A stretch of 64,000 nucleotides of DNA from Rosistilla carotiformis (lineage in GTDB: Bacteria > Planctomycetota > Planctomycetia > Pirellulales > Pirellulaceae), in assembly GCF_007753095.1 (NCBI RefSeq), contig NZ_CP036348.1, forward strand, positions 5,247,411-5,311,410. Reading direction: 5' to 3'. Positions within the stretch are counted from its first letter, which is position 1. Each line of letters begins with the position of its first letter. The notes beneath the pieces were generated by a model. That model had not been told where the DNA came from and searched no databases. It worked only from the letters and a program-made list of their open reading frames with translations. Positions 8,685 to 17,154 of the stretch are shown here, one piece after another. A program made the position numbers and the translations under genes.

Positions 8685-9056
8685 TTAAGACTCGCTCGAC
8701 ACTCGTGCGTCGATGAGTTGGACCGCGTGAGACTCACCCCACTTCTTCAGGGCGTTCAAAATGGACTTGAGCGACTTGCCTTCTTTCGTCAATTCGTATT
8801 CGACACGCGGTGGAACTTCGGCGTAGACGGTTCGATTGACCAGACCGCTGGCCTCAAGTTCTCGCAGCTGCTTGGTCAGCATGCGCTGAGTTACGCAACC
8901 CACCTTGCGTTTCAGTTCACTGAAACGAAGCCGGCCTTCGAGCAAATGGAATAGGATAATTCCTTTCCACTTGCCGCCGATCAGCTCCAGCGTGGCTTCG
9001 ACTGGACACGCCGGTTTGTCGTAGTCAACGTGCCGATTCTTGCCTTTAGTATCCAT
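8685..9056 (-). CDS. HxlR-family winged-helix transcriptional regulator
   Basis: 123 residues spanning the whole HxlR domain: [19 protein letters not shown] (helix 1), [26 protein letters not shown] (recognition helix), [16 protein letters not shown] (wing), then the C-terminal dimer helix. Cys17 occupies the conserved N-terminal position that senses quinones and other electrophiles in YodB/CatR-type members. A second Cys54 (KVGCVTQRM) replaces a residue that is usually Ile or Pro-Gly-Ile. It is divergent from the redox cassette at 9199-11729 and probably represses it together with itself. Confidence 0.9.
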   Translation of the reverse strand: MDTKGKNRHVDYDKPACPVEATLELIGGKWKGIILFHLLEGRLRFSELKRKVGCVTQRMLTKQLRELEASGLVNRTVYAEVPPRVEYELTKEGKSLKSILNALKKWGESHAVQLIDARVSSES

Positions 9057-9198
9057 TGTGTGCCTACTGGTCCAAAATGTGCGTTCTTGCCATTTATTGT
9101 GATATCCATACTATCTGTTCAATCGGAAACGGATAGGGGGATTTGACGGAAAGCGAATTTGCGGCCGTCGCAATTAAAAACATGAACGAGGACTTCAA
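9057..9198. promoter_or_regulatory. Divergent promoter/operator region of the HxlR cassette
   Basis: The 142 bp between the two divergent starts must carry both promoters. Two TACT half-sites are visible (CCTACTGG near 9064 and CATACTATC near 9108), reminiscent of TACT-type operators of YodB relatives, but no clear full dyad was found. It also holds a six-codon reading frame (ATG at 9182) whose TGA overlaps the GTG start of the next gene. Confidence 0.3.
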
Positions 9199-10326
9199 GT
9201 GAACAAACTCAGTTGCATTTTCGCTTTTGCTGTGACGGTGCTGTTTTGCGGCAACGCGTCGGGGCAAGATCCGAACGTTGAACTTGAACTGTTTGCTCAG
9301 CTCGACCAAGCGGTTGGGAACATCGCATACACGCATGATGGAACACTGGTTCTGAGCCATCACCCTTTCTTCAAGCCAGACATACGCGTAGCGACTTACG
9401 ATGCGACGGCAAAGACTGTTGTGCCGTTTCCGAACAAGCAGTGGAACACGCCTCGCGATGAGAATGATTGGTATCTCGATGATGTGCTGGGAATTCGGAA
9501 TGACTCGAAGGGCATTGTCTGGATGCTCGATATGGGCACGCGCAACAACATCACGCCCAAGCTGGTCGCGTGGGATACTCAGAAGAACAAGCTGCATCGG
9601 ATCATCTACATTCCGGCGCCCGCGAGTCTGGATATTTCGCAGCTCAACGATTTCGCGATTGATGAGAAGCGGAAGCTGATTGTGATTGCTGATGAAGGAA
9701 TCGCTCGGGGCGGCGATGGTTCCAAAGCAGCTTTGGTGGTCGTTGATCTGGCAACTGGAATGGTCCGACGCGTCCTGCAAGATCATCATTCGACGGCTCC
9801 CGATCGTGACATGCCGACATTGATTGATGGCAAACCGCTGGGTGTCAGCGCGAACGGCAAGATGACGCCAATCTTCGTGGGAGCGGACGGCATTACGCTC
9901 GATGCGAACAACGAGTGGCTCTATTTCTGCCCTCTCAACGGTGGCAAGATTTATCGCCTGCCGATCGCGGCACTCGCCGACCACGAGATGACCGACCAAC
10001 AACTCGGCGACAAGGTCGAGACTTACAGCGACAAAGTGAACAATGGCGGCCTTTCAATTGACCAGCAGGGCAATCTCTACTTCACGAACGTTGGCAGCCA
10101 CAGCATCGGTTTTGTTTCCTCCCCTGAACGTAAGTACTCAATGATTGCCTCTGACGAGAGGATGCAATGGCCTGACGGAATCAGCTACAGCCAAAACGGC
10201 TATATGTACGTATCGGCTGCTCAAGTCCACTTGGGATCGGCGTTCAATGGCGGCAAAGACAAAACATCGAAACCGTTCTATATCTTTCGATTCAAGCCGT
10301 TTAGCGAAGGCATGTTGGGACGATGA
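9199..10326 (+). CDS. Secreted major-royal-jelly/SMP-30-like beta-propeller protein
   Basis: 375 residues starting at GTG, with a signal peptide (KLSCIFAFAVTVLFCGNASG). The rest has the pattern of the MRJP/yellow family, related to SMP-30 and dopachrome-converting proteins: GNIAYTHDGTLVLSHHPF, GIVWMLDMGTRNNITPKLVAW, LNDFAIDEKRKLIVIADEG, GADGITLDANNEWLYFCPLNG, LSIDQQGNLYFTNV and WPDGISYSQNGYMYVSA mark propeller blades. It is the first gene of the cassette divergent from HxlR. The substrate is unknown; periplasmic conversion of a quinone-like or aromatic compound would fit the neighbours. Confidence 0.8.
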   Translation: MNKLSCIFAFAVTVLFCGNASGQDPNVELELFAQLDQAVGNIAYTHDGTLVLSHHPFFKPDIRVATYDATAKTVVPFPNKQWNTPRDENDWYLDDVLGIRNDSKGIVWMLDMGTRNNITPKLVAWDTQKNKLHRIIYIPAPASLDISQLNDFAIDEKRKLIVIADEGIARGGDGSKAALVVVDLATGMVRRVLQDHHSTAPDRDMPTLIDGKPLGVSANGKMTPIFVGADGITLDANNEWLYFCPLNGGKIYRLPIAALADHEMTDQQLGDKVETYSDKVNNGGLSIDQQGNLYFTNVGSHSIGFVSSPERKYSMIASDERMQWPDGISYSQNGYMYVSAAQVHLGSAFNGGKDKTSKPFYIFRFKPFSEGMLGR

Positions 10327-10372
10327 GACGTTCGACAAAAACAGAACACAATCCATACAGGGACAAATACAG

Positions 10373-11389
10373 ATGAAAGCCGTTGGACTGACACACTACC
10401 TTCCTATCGACGACCCGAATTCGTTGATGGACCTCGAACTCGACAAGCCAAAGCCAACGGGGCATGACGTATTGGTCGCGACGAAAGCGATCGCGGTCAA
10501 CCCGGTGGATTACAAGGTGCGTGCGCCCAAAGACACGATCGAGGACTCACCCAAAGTGCTCGGCTATGACGCTTCAGGCGTCATTGAAGAGGTTGGGTCG
10601 GACGTCACACTGTTCAAACCGGGCGACGAAGTTTTCTACGCTGGCGACATCACTCGGCAAGGAACGAACTCTGAGTTCCATCTGGTTGACGAACGCATCG
10701 TCGGTGCTAAACCACAGTCACTGAATTTCGCTCACGCCGCAGCGTTGCCGTTGACTTCCATCACTGCTTATGAAGCTTTCTTTGACCGGCTGGGCATTGA
10801 TGTTGATGGAGCGAACAAGGGCGAGACGATTCTCATCATCGGTGGAGCCGGAGGTGTTGGTTCGATTGGCATTCAGCTTGCCAAGATCGCCGGGCTGAGC
10901 GTGATCGCGACAGCTTCCCGTCCGGAATCGATCCAATGGGTCACCGACCTCGGAGCTGATCACGTCATCAATCATCGCGAACCACTTCGCCCGCAAATTG
11001 AACACCTCGGCATGAAGCACGTTGACTACATCGCCATGTTCAACGACACCGACGGGCACTGGACGGCATCGACGGACTTAATCCGCCCACAGGGCCACAT
11101 CGTCACGATTGTTGAGAACAGCGAACCGCTGGATCAGCAGAACATGAAAATGAAAGCCGCGTCATTTTCGTGGGAGTTCATGTTCGCCCGTTCGATGTTT
11201 CAGACGCCCGACATGGTCGAACAGCATCGATTGCTCAATCGCATTGCCGGTTGGATCGACGAAGGCCGTATTCGAGCAACGGCCAACGACGTCGTCACGC
11301 CTATCAACGCCGCGAATCTACGAGACGCGCACGCCAAACTCGAAACGGGCAAGGCGATCGGCAAAATCGTTATTGAGGGCTGGAAGTAG
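10373..11389 (+). CDS. Zinc-type alcohol dehydrogenase-like / quinone oxidoreductase-like MDR protein
   Basis: 338 residues with the MDR layout: an N-terminal GroES-like domain (NPVDYKVRAP, LGYDASGVIEEVGSDV, FKPGDEVFYAGD) and a Rossmann domain with the NADP-binding loop GGAGGVGSIGIQLAK. It matches the subgroup of zinc-binding-named but probably zinc-free quinone reductases (LTSITAYEAFFDRLGI, IVTIVENSEPLD). ATG at 10373 is chosen because it begins the conserved MKAVGL motif; the frame is open further upstream but that part is not family-like. It is followed 49 bp downstream by the monooxygenase, in an operon probably controlled by HxlR. Confidence 0.85.
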   Translation: MKAVGLTHYLPIDDPNSLMDLELDKPKPTGHDVLVATKAIAVNPVDYKVRAPKDTIEDSPKVLGYDASGVIEEVGSDVTLFKPGDEVFYAGDITRQGTNSEFHLVDERIVGAKPQSLNFAHAAALPLTSITAYEAFFDRLGIDVDGANKGETILIIGGAGGVGSIGIQLAKIAGLSVIATASRPESIQWVTDLGADHVINHREPLRPQIEHLGMKHVDYIAMFNDTDGHWTASTDLIRPQGHIVTIVENSEPLDQQNMKMKAASFSWEFMFARSMFQTPDMVEQHRLLNRIAGWIDEGRIRATANDVVTPINAANLRDAHAKLETGKAIGKIVIEGWK

Positions 11390-11438
11390 TCCGATCACAC
11401 AGAACCACTTTTTTTCATCCATTACGAGGAAACGAACC

Positions 11439-11729
11439 ATGGCAAAGCTAACCATCGTCGGCAACATCAAAGTCAAAGCGGACCACATCGACAGTGTGAA
11501 AGCAGAACTCGAAAAGCTGATTCCGATCACGCGAGCCGAAGACGGATGTATTCAGTACGACCTGCATCAGGACAACGAAAACCCCTCGCATTTTCTGTTC
11601 TACGAGAACTGGGAGTCGCGTGAACTGTGGCAAACGCACATGAACAATCAGCATTTGAAAGACTACATGGCGGCCACTGACGGAATGGTTGAAGATTTCA
11701 CACTTAACGAAATGACTCACATCGCTTAG
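11439..11729 (+). CDS. Antibiotic-biosynthesis monooxygenase-domain (YgiN-like quinol monooxygenase) protein
   Basis: 96 residues forming one ABM ferredoxin-like domain: AEDGCIQYDLHQDNENPSHF and FYENWESRELWQTHMNNQHL are the family signature blocks. Such proteins act as small cofactor-free monooxygenases or quinol binders. The start at 11439 has a GAGGA ribosome-binding site about 8 nt upstream; the open frame further upstream overlaps the previous gene. Together with the MDR enzyme and HxlR it suggests response to quinones. Confidence 0.88.
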   Translation: MAKLTIVGNIKVKADHIDSVKAELEKLIPITRAEDGCIQYDLHQDNENPSHFLFYENWESRELWQTHMNNQHLKDYMAATDGMVEDFTLNEMTHIA

Positions 11730-11775
11730 TGAAGCTTTCGATCGTTCTGGCTCCTCTTAGTCCAAACACGCTGGA

Positions 11776-12741
11776 GTGTTTTTCGTGTCTCAAACAATCA
11801 CGATTGGCGTGACCGATCTTTCGTTTCATCGTCTGACCGCGTCGCTTGTTGCCCATGTTTTGCAAGACATGGGGTTTGAGGTCGAACGTGTTTGTTCGCC
11901 CCACGAAGACAACTTCAAAAAGCTGCAAGCCGGGGAGACCGACATGCTCGTGTCAGCTTGGCTTCCGTCCAGTCACGGTGGCTACAAAGCCAACGTCGAG
12001 CAGACGGTACCGCTGCTTGAACTTGGTTTGCACTACGAGCCGTATGCATTGTGGGGTGTGCCTGATTATGTTCCCGAATCGGCGGTTGCCGAGGTTGCGG
12101 ACCTGCTGAAGCCGGAAGTGCTTGAGAAGATGAAGCGGGACATTCAGGGCATTAATCCCGGTGCGGGAATCAGTCGGTTTTCCGTCAAGATGATAGACGA
12201 ATACGGACTTGGCGATGCAGGCTACCAATTCCACCACGGCACCGAAGAAGATTGCTTTGACGCATTCGAGAAGGCTGTCGCAAACAAAGAGTGGCTCGTC
12301 GTCCCGCTCTGGAAGCCGCAGTTTTTACATTCTCGCTACACGATTCGTGACCTAAGCGATCCCAAGGGGCTATTGGGAGTTGTTGACAAAGCCGTGTTGT
12401 TACTGAGGAAAGACAAGGAGTCGTTGTTCACGCAGGAGCAGTTAACGAAACTCGATTCTCTAAGGTTCGATAACGACATCATTGCCAAGCTCGATTATCA
12501 GGTATGCCGCGAAGGCACACCGATCGACGAAGTCACTCGCAACTGGCTCCAGCTCGCATTTCGCGATCGAGAGCCTCAACAGGGCGGAACACAAATCCGC
12601 ACTTCGTCTACCGCAGTTCAAGCGTCTTTGCCCACAGCCAATCGCCTCGCGCCACCGTGCCGACAGAACGATGGTCCCGCCGGACCAACAATCGCTCCGC
12701 CAGCGAAACAGTCAACGAATTTCAATGCACATTCCCAATAG
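11776..12741 (+). CDS. Glycine-betaine (OpuAC)-type substrate-binding protein, orphan, with aberrant C-terminus
   Basis: 321 residues. Residues about 7-265 are an OpuAC domain: ITIGVTDLSFHRLTASLVAH, ETDMLVSAWLPSSHGGY, GINPGAGISRFSVKMIDEYG, EWLVVPLWKPQFLHSRYTIR and LDSLRFDNDIIAKLDYQV. There is no signal peptide or lipobox and no ABC ATPase or permease nearby, so it may be a soluble ligand-binding protein, not a transporter part. The last about 55 residues are Pro/Gln/Arg-rich, lack family similarity and read like translated non-coding DNA. GTG at 11776 is the track of the longest frame; GTG at 11785 is an equally good start. Confidence 0.75.
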   Translation: MFFVSQTITIGVTDLSFHRLTASLVAHVLQDMGFEVERVCSPHEDNFKKLQAGETDMLVSAWLPSSHGGYKANVEQTVPLLELGLHYEPYALWGVPDYVPESAVAEVADLLKPEVLEKMKRDIQGINPGAGISRFSVKMIDEYGLGDAGYQFHHGTEEDCFDAFEKAVANKEWLVVPLWKPQFLHSRYTIRDLSDPKGLLGVVDKAVLLLRKDKESLFTQEQLTKLDSLRFDNDIIAKLDYQVCREGTPIDEVTRNWLQLAFRDREPQQGGTQIRTSSTAVQASLPTANRLAPPCRQNDGPAGPTIAPPAKQSTNFNAHSQ

Positions 12742-13114
12742 TGCAAATCAGCAAAGATTAGCGTTCTTGCAAACGGCACTGCACGCAGCGCTTCCAGAAT
12801 AGAGGGCGCACTGATCAGCGTTCATCTTCGCCAATGAAGCACCACAACTGGCAGCCTTTCGACTCAGGCTGAGTTCTTTCAATCCCTCCGGCCGTGACTC
12901 CATGGCAACCATGGCGGCGAGAGGTGGGACATCGCATAAGTCTGCCAAACGCGCAAAATGAGAACGCCCAAGACAGCACCAGGATCATTCACCGCGCAAG
13001 ATACGCACGGTAACATCCGCCAAGAATCAGTAATCACAACCGACAAGCCAGCATCGCACACCAGACCGCAGACCGCTCAACACGGTTGGCATCGAGTCAG
13101 CCCAGGTAGCTCGC
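12742..13114. other. Intergenic region, no gene supported
   Basis: About 370 bp between the OpuAC-like gene and the end of the convergent xylonate dehydratase gene. Short open frames on the minus strand (around 12748-13061) have no recognisable family or ribosome-binding site. The base composition resembles the redox cassette to the left. Confidence 0.45.
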
Positions 13115-15133
13115 TCACGTGCCTTCCTTTTCCAACGCCTGTCGGCCCGCGTCGAGCGTGGCGATAATCTTGTCGACATCGTAGACGCATCCGCTCCACG
13201 TGCCGCCGCCGACTTGCTGCAGTGCGGCCCAGAGTCTTGAATCGTCGGGCATCTTGGGGTCGACAGCCAATTGCGGATGCGGCGACCTCGATGCGAGCAG
13301 CGCTTCGGCTTCCGCCGGCGTCAGCGATTTGTCAGCGGTCCCGATTAAGTTCACGCTGCCGTGCAATCCGATTCGATCGACAACGACTTCGATCTGGTCG
13401 CCGTCCTGGACGCGGCCGATCGGTCCTCCCGCCAACGCCTCCGGGCCCACATGGCCGATGCACGCGCCGGTGCTGACCCCCGAGAACCGAGCGTCGGTGA
13501 CAAGCGCTACATGTTTGCCCCAGGGCAAGAACTTTAAAGCCGACGTGATTTGATAGGTCTCCTCCATTCCGCTCCCCAACGGGCCACGGCCGACCAGAAC
13601 AACAACATCTCCCGCCTGAACCGGCTGGGGATGGTTCCCCTTGATCGCCGCGATCGCATCGCGTTCGCTGACAAAGACCCGCGCCGGGCCAGTCTTACGA
13701 TAGACGCCGTCGTCGCCAACGACACTCGGATCGATCGATGTCGATTTAATCACCGATCCCTCGGGACAAAGATTCCCCTGCGGGAAGCAGACGGTGCTGG
13801 TCAGTCCACGTTTTTTAGCGGTTGCCGGAGGGATGATCACATCGTCGGGATCGACGCGATCGGATTCGATCAAACGCTGGCGCAATGCGCTCCGACGAGC
13901 CGACTGTGGCCAGGCGTCGAGGATCTCGTTCCAACTGACGCCGGCGACCGTCATCGCATCGCCGCGCAACAGCCCCAACTCGCGGAGATGCCACATGATT
14001 TCCGGAACACCGCCGGCCAGGAACAACCGGACCGTCGGATGCCCGACGGGGCCGTTGGGCAAGACATCGACGAACCGAGCGACCAGTTTATTGACTTGGT
14101 GCCAGTCATCGACAGTCGGTGACCGCAGCCCAGCCGCATGAGCGACCGCGGGAATGTGCAGCAACAGATTTGTCGAACCGCCGCAGGCCGCGTGAACCAA
14201 CATCGCGTTGTAGATCGAATCGTCGGTAACGATATCGGCCAGCGTGAGCCCGCGAGCATCCAAGGCCATCAGACTGCGAGCACTCTGCCGCGCGATGTCC
14301 AACCAAATCGGCTGGCCGCTGGGTGCCAGCGCCGCATGCGGAACGGTCAGCCCCATCGCCTCGGCAACCACTTGGCTGGTCGCCGCGGTCCCCAGGAACT
14401 GGCAACCGCCCCCTGGCGATCCGCATGCCCGGCAGCCTTCGAGACCAGCCTGTTCCAGCGATATTTCGCCTTGAGAATACCGAGCCCCGATCGTTTGCAC
14501 TTTGCCCGCATCCTCGCCGACCGTCGGCGGCAGCGTCACGCCGCCGGGAACGATCACGCTGGGCAAGTGGTTGGTCCCGCAGACGGCAAGCATCATCGCC
14601 GGCAGTCCTTTATCGCACGTCGCGACGCCCAACACGCCACGGCGGCGAGGCAACGAACGGATCAACCGACGCATCACGATCGCCGCATCGTTCCGGTAGG
14701 GCAAGCTGTCGAACATCCCATTGGTTCCCTGCGATCGGCCATCGCAAGGGTCGCTGCAGAAAGCGGCAAACGGAACGCCGCCCGCCTCGGAAAATTGTTC
14801 GGCTGCCGCTTGAACCAACAGCCCCACTTCCCAGTGCCCGGTGTGATAGCCCAAAGCGATCGGCGTTCCATCGTGATCGCGAACGCCCCCCTGCGTACTG
14901 AGACACAGATATTGAGGTCCCATCATGCGAGCTGGATCCCAGCCCATGCCGGCGTTTTGCGTCAGCCCAAACAGATCGCCGCTGCTCCACGAGCGAAGGA
15001 TCTCGTCGGTCAACGGCAACTGACCACTCGGCCCCGACGCCGACGTGACCACCGACGCGGCGACGTCGCCGCCATCGAGGTGTTGGTCGAGCGAAAACAA
15101 ACTGTCGTCGGGATAGTTAAACGCGGGAGGCAA
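13115..15133 (-). CDS. YjhG/YagF-family dehydratase (D-xylonate dehydratase)
   Basis: 672 residues, full length for the YjhG/YagF branch of the IlvD/Edd superfamily. These enzymes dehydrate D-xylonate to 2-keto-3-deoxy-xylonate. The iron-sulfur Cys motifs are intact: [33 protein letters not shown] and [18 protein letters not shown]. Other near-invariant blocks are [28 protein letters not shown] and [20 protein letters not shown]. The start is TTG at 15133: an in-frame stop lies about 50 nt upstream, and no ATG is available. The gene follows a xylose-reductase-like gene in the same orientation. Confidence 0.9.
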   Translation of the reverse strand: MPPAFNYPDDSLFSLDQHLDGGDVAASVVTSASGPSGQLPLTDEILRSWSSGDLFGLTQNAGMGWDPARMMGPQYLCLSTQGGVRDHDGTPIALGYHTGHWEVGLLVQAAAEQFSEAGGVPFAAFCSDPCDGRSQGTNGMFDSLPYRNDAAIVMRRLIRSLPRRRGVLGVATCDKGLPAMMLAVCGTNHLPSVIVPGGVTLPPTVGEDAGKVQTIGARYSQGEISLEQAGLEGCRACGSPGGGCQFLGTAATSQVVAEAMGLTVPHAALAPSGQPIWLDIARQSARSLMALDARGLTLADIVTDDSIYNAMLVHAACGGSTNLLLHIPAVAHAAGLRSPTVDDWHQVNKLVARFVDVLPNGPVGHPTVRLFLAGGVPEIMWHLRELGLLRGDAMTVAGVSWNEILDAWPQSARRSALRQRLIESDRVDPDDVIIPPATAKKRGLTSTVCFPQGNLCPEGSVIKSTSIDPSVVGDDGVYRKTGPARVFVSERDAIAAIKGNHPQPVQAGDVVVLVGRGPLGSGMEETYQITSALKFLPWGKHVALVTDARFSGVSTGACIGHVGPEALAGGPIGRVQDGDQIEVVVDRIGLHGSVNLIGTADKSLTPAEAEALLASRSPHPQLAVDPKMPDDSRLWAALQQVGGGTWSGCVYDVDKIIATLDAGRQALEKEGT

Positions 15134-15170
15134 TGGATCACTCGCAATAAAGGCAAAATGTTGGTGGGCA

Positions 15171-15250
15171 AACGGTTTGACTATTCATAGATAGGGCAAA
15201 ACGTATTCGGTCCAACGGTTTGACTATTCATAGATAGGGCAAAACGTATT
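15171..15250. repeat. Two identical 37-bp direct repeats with a 6-bp spacer
   Basis: Copies at 15171-15207 and 15214-15250 are identical and begin with AACGGTTTGACTATTC. The right-hand copy covers the last eight codons, including the stop, of the AKR gene; the left-hand copy lies in the gap just upstream of the dehydratase start. It looks like a 43-bp tandem duplication of the AKR gene end. Confidence 0.95.
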
Positions 15251-16204
15251 AAAGGCAGCTTGGCAGAAGACGCCGGGGTCATTGTAGCGTTGATTGCGAT
15301 TCAGCCCGTCGATCGTTGCCATCTCCGCGTCGCTGAGGCTGAAGTCGAAGAGGCTGAAGTTCTCGGCCAGCCGCTCGGTTTTAGTGGTTTTCGGAATCAC
15401 CGCGGTCCCGCGTTGCACGCCCCAACGCAACAACACTTGGGCTGGGGAGCGATCGTGGGCGGCGGCGATCGCCCGGATCGGTTCGATCTGCAACAGCGAA
15501 TCGGAGCCGTCGGCCATCCCAATTTCGTGGTAGGAGAGGGCTCCCAAAGGCGAGAAAGCCGTGTAGGCGATCTGTTCTTCCCGGCAGAACTGGAACAGTT
15601 TTTCCTGTGTCAGGTAGGGATGCGTTTCGACTTGCAAGACCGCCGGTGGATCGTTGGCGTAGGCGAGCATGTCGCGGAGCAGGGCGATGTTGAAATTGCA
15701 GACGCCGATCTCTTTAACCAGACCGGATTGCTTCAGTTGTTCCATCGCCGCCCAGGTTTCGGCGACCGAAACGCGATCGATCTCCATCTTTGGCTCGGCC
15801 GCTTCGGGATCGAAGAACCAACCCGGCGGATACCGCTGCTCGGGCGAAACGTATCGCAGCGGGATCGGGAAGTGGATCAGATAGAGATCCAGGTAATCGA
15901 GCTGCAGATCGTTGAGCGTCTTGCGGCAGGCGGCTTCGACATGTTCGCTGCGATGAAACGTGTTCCACAGCTTCGAAGTCACCCAAAGATCCTCGCGGCG
16001 GCAGACTCCGCTGTCGATCACTCCCCGCAACCCGTCGCCGACTTCGCGTTCGTTCCCGTAATCGCAAGCGCTATCAAAATGGCGGTATCCGACTTCGGCG
16101 GCCGCTTGAACCAACGAAGCGCACTGTTCGTTGGGGATTTTCCACATTCCGAGACCAAGAACGGGCAATTGGGCTCCAGAGCGGAGCGAAAGCGAGGGAA
16201 TCAT
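15224..16204 (-). CDS. Aldo/keto reductase, xylose-reductase-like
   Basis: 326 residues, normal AKR length. The catalytic tetrad is visible: Asp in HFDSACDYGNE, Tyr in the same motif, Lys in WVTSKLWNTFH and His in LYLIHFPIPL. The insert SPEQRYPPGWFF and the ending RYNDPGVF then CPIYE follow the pattern of fungal-type xylose reductases (AKR2). IGVCNFN and the IPKTTK cofactor motif are present. ATG at 16204 matches the AKR N-terminus (SLRSGAQLPVLGLGMWKIP) and has an AAGGA-type site upstream; the frame is open further upstream. With the dehydratase it suggests pentose or sugar-acid metabolism. Confidence 0.88.
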   Translation of the reverse strand: MIPSLSLRSGAQLPVLGLGMWKIPNEQCASLVQAAAEVGYRHFDSACDYGNEREVGDGLRGVIDSGVCRREDLWVTSKLWNTFHRSEHVEAACRKTLNDLQLDYLDLYLIHFPIPLRYVSPEQRYPPGWFFDPEAAEPKMEIDRVSVAETWAAMEQLKQSGLVKEIGVCNFNIALLRDMLAYANDPPAVLQVETHPYLTQEKLFQFCREEQIAYTAFSPLGALSYHEIGMADGSDSLLQIEPIRAIAAAHDRSPAQVLLRWGVQRGTAVIPKTTKTERLAENFSLFDFSLSDAEMATIDGLNRNQRYNDPGVFCQAAFNTFCPIYE

Positions 16205-16486
16205 GGATAAGCGATCCTTGGAGGAGGCGGGGCGTGAGTTCATAGAGTTCCAGGTGGATAGCTTGGCAAATCGATTGTCGATTGCAAGGCCTTCGCCGGG
16301 TGGAGCATAACCGGCCGCGGCCCCGCATTGCGGAAATCCGTGTTTCGGCACGAAAAACGCAGGCGGCGGGATGAGGTTGATTTTAGGCAAGATCCTCCCC
16401 TACTATCCGCAGCGGATGCCAGAGTGCTGGTAATATATAAGCAATGCACCGCAAGGCTGTTTCGCCAGCCAGAGGAGAGTTTGACA

Positions 16487-17101
16487 ATGCCCCTGCCTAT
16501 CGATGTTGACGCGATCGTCCAATTACAAGCAGATGCTGTGGATCAGTGGCATCGCGACCCGATCGCGAATCCGTACTCCGACTTCATGCAGCTGGTTTGC
16601 CAGCAACACGAGCACAATTATCGCCTGTGGCACCAAGAAGACATCGCTCGGGCGAAGGATGTTTCCGACGCGGAGATCGCTCAAGTGAAGCGGAACATCG
16701 ACGATCTGAACCAAAAGCGGAACGACTGGATCGAAAAACTGGACGATTCGATCACGCTGATGCTCGCGCAACATGGCGTCGAAACTACGGAAGGTGCTCC
16801 GATCAACACCGAAACCTCCGGCAGCGCGATCGATCGACTGTCGATCATGTCGCTGCGGTTGTACCACTACGAAGAGCAGCTCGAACGCGACGACGCCTCC
16901 GACGCCCACCGCGAATTGGTCACCCAGCGGATCGCGTTGTGCCAGCAGCAACAGGGGGATCTTTCCAATTCGCTGAAAGAATTGTTGGTCGATCTGTTCG
17001 CCGGGCGGAAAGCGCATCGCACCTACCGCCAGATGAAGATGTATAATGATCCGACGTTGAACCCGTATTTGTACGCCGCCCAAAAGCTGCGTGCTGGTTG
17101 A
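16487..17101 (+). CDS. DUF4254 domain-containing protein
   Basis: 204 residues, almost entirely predicted alpha-helical. The DUF4254 pattern is clear: WHRDPIANPYSDFMQLVCQQ, HEHNYRLWHQEDIARAKDV, VKRNIDDLNQKRNDWIEKLD and HRTYRQMKMYNDPTLNPYLY. The start at 16487 has a strong AGAGGAGAG site about 9 nt upstream. The function of the family is unknown; in other bacteria it occurs near lipopolysaccharide and sugar genes. The PDZ gene follows 53 bp downstream. Confidence 0.85.
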   Translation: MPLPIDVDAIVQLQADAVDQWHRDPIANPYSDFMQLVCQQHEHNYRLWHQEDIARAKDVSDAEIAQVKRNIDDLNQKRNDWIEKLDDSITLMLAQHGVETTEGAPINTETSGSAIDRLSIMSLRLYHYEEQLERDDASDAHRELVTQRIALCQQQQGDLSNSLKELLVDLFAGRKAHRTYRQMKMYNDPTLNPYLYAAQKLRAG

Positions 17102-17154
17102 ATCGAAGTCCTTCCCACGGCTGCCGCGGAGCCGCATCAGTAGGTCGATTGGTT

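Noticed and set aside
12748-13061. Two short minus-strand open frames
   Set aside because: No family resemblance, no ribosome-binding site, overlapping frames; treated as non-coding.
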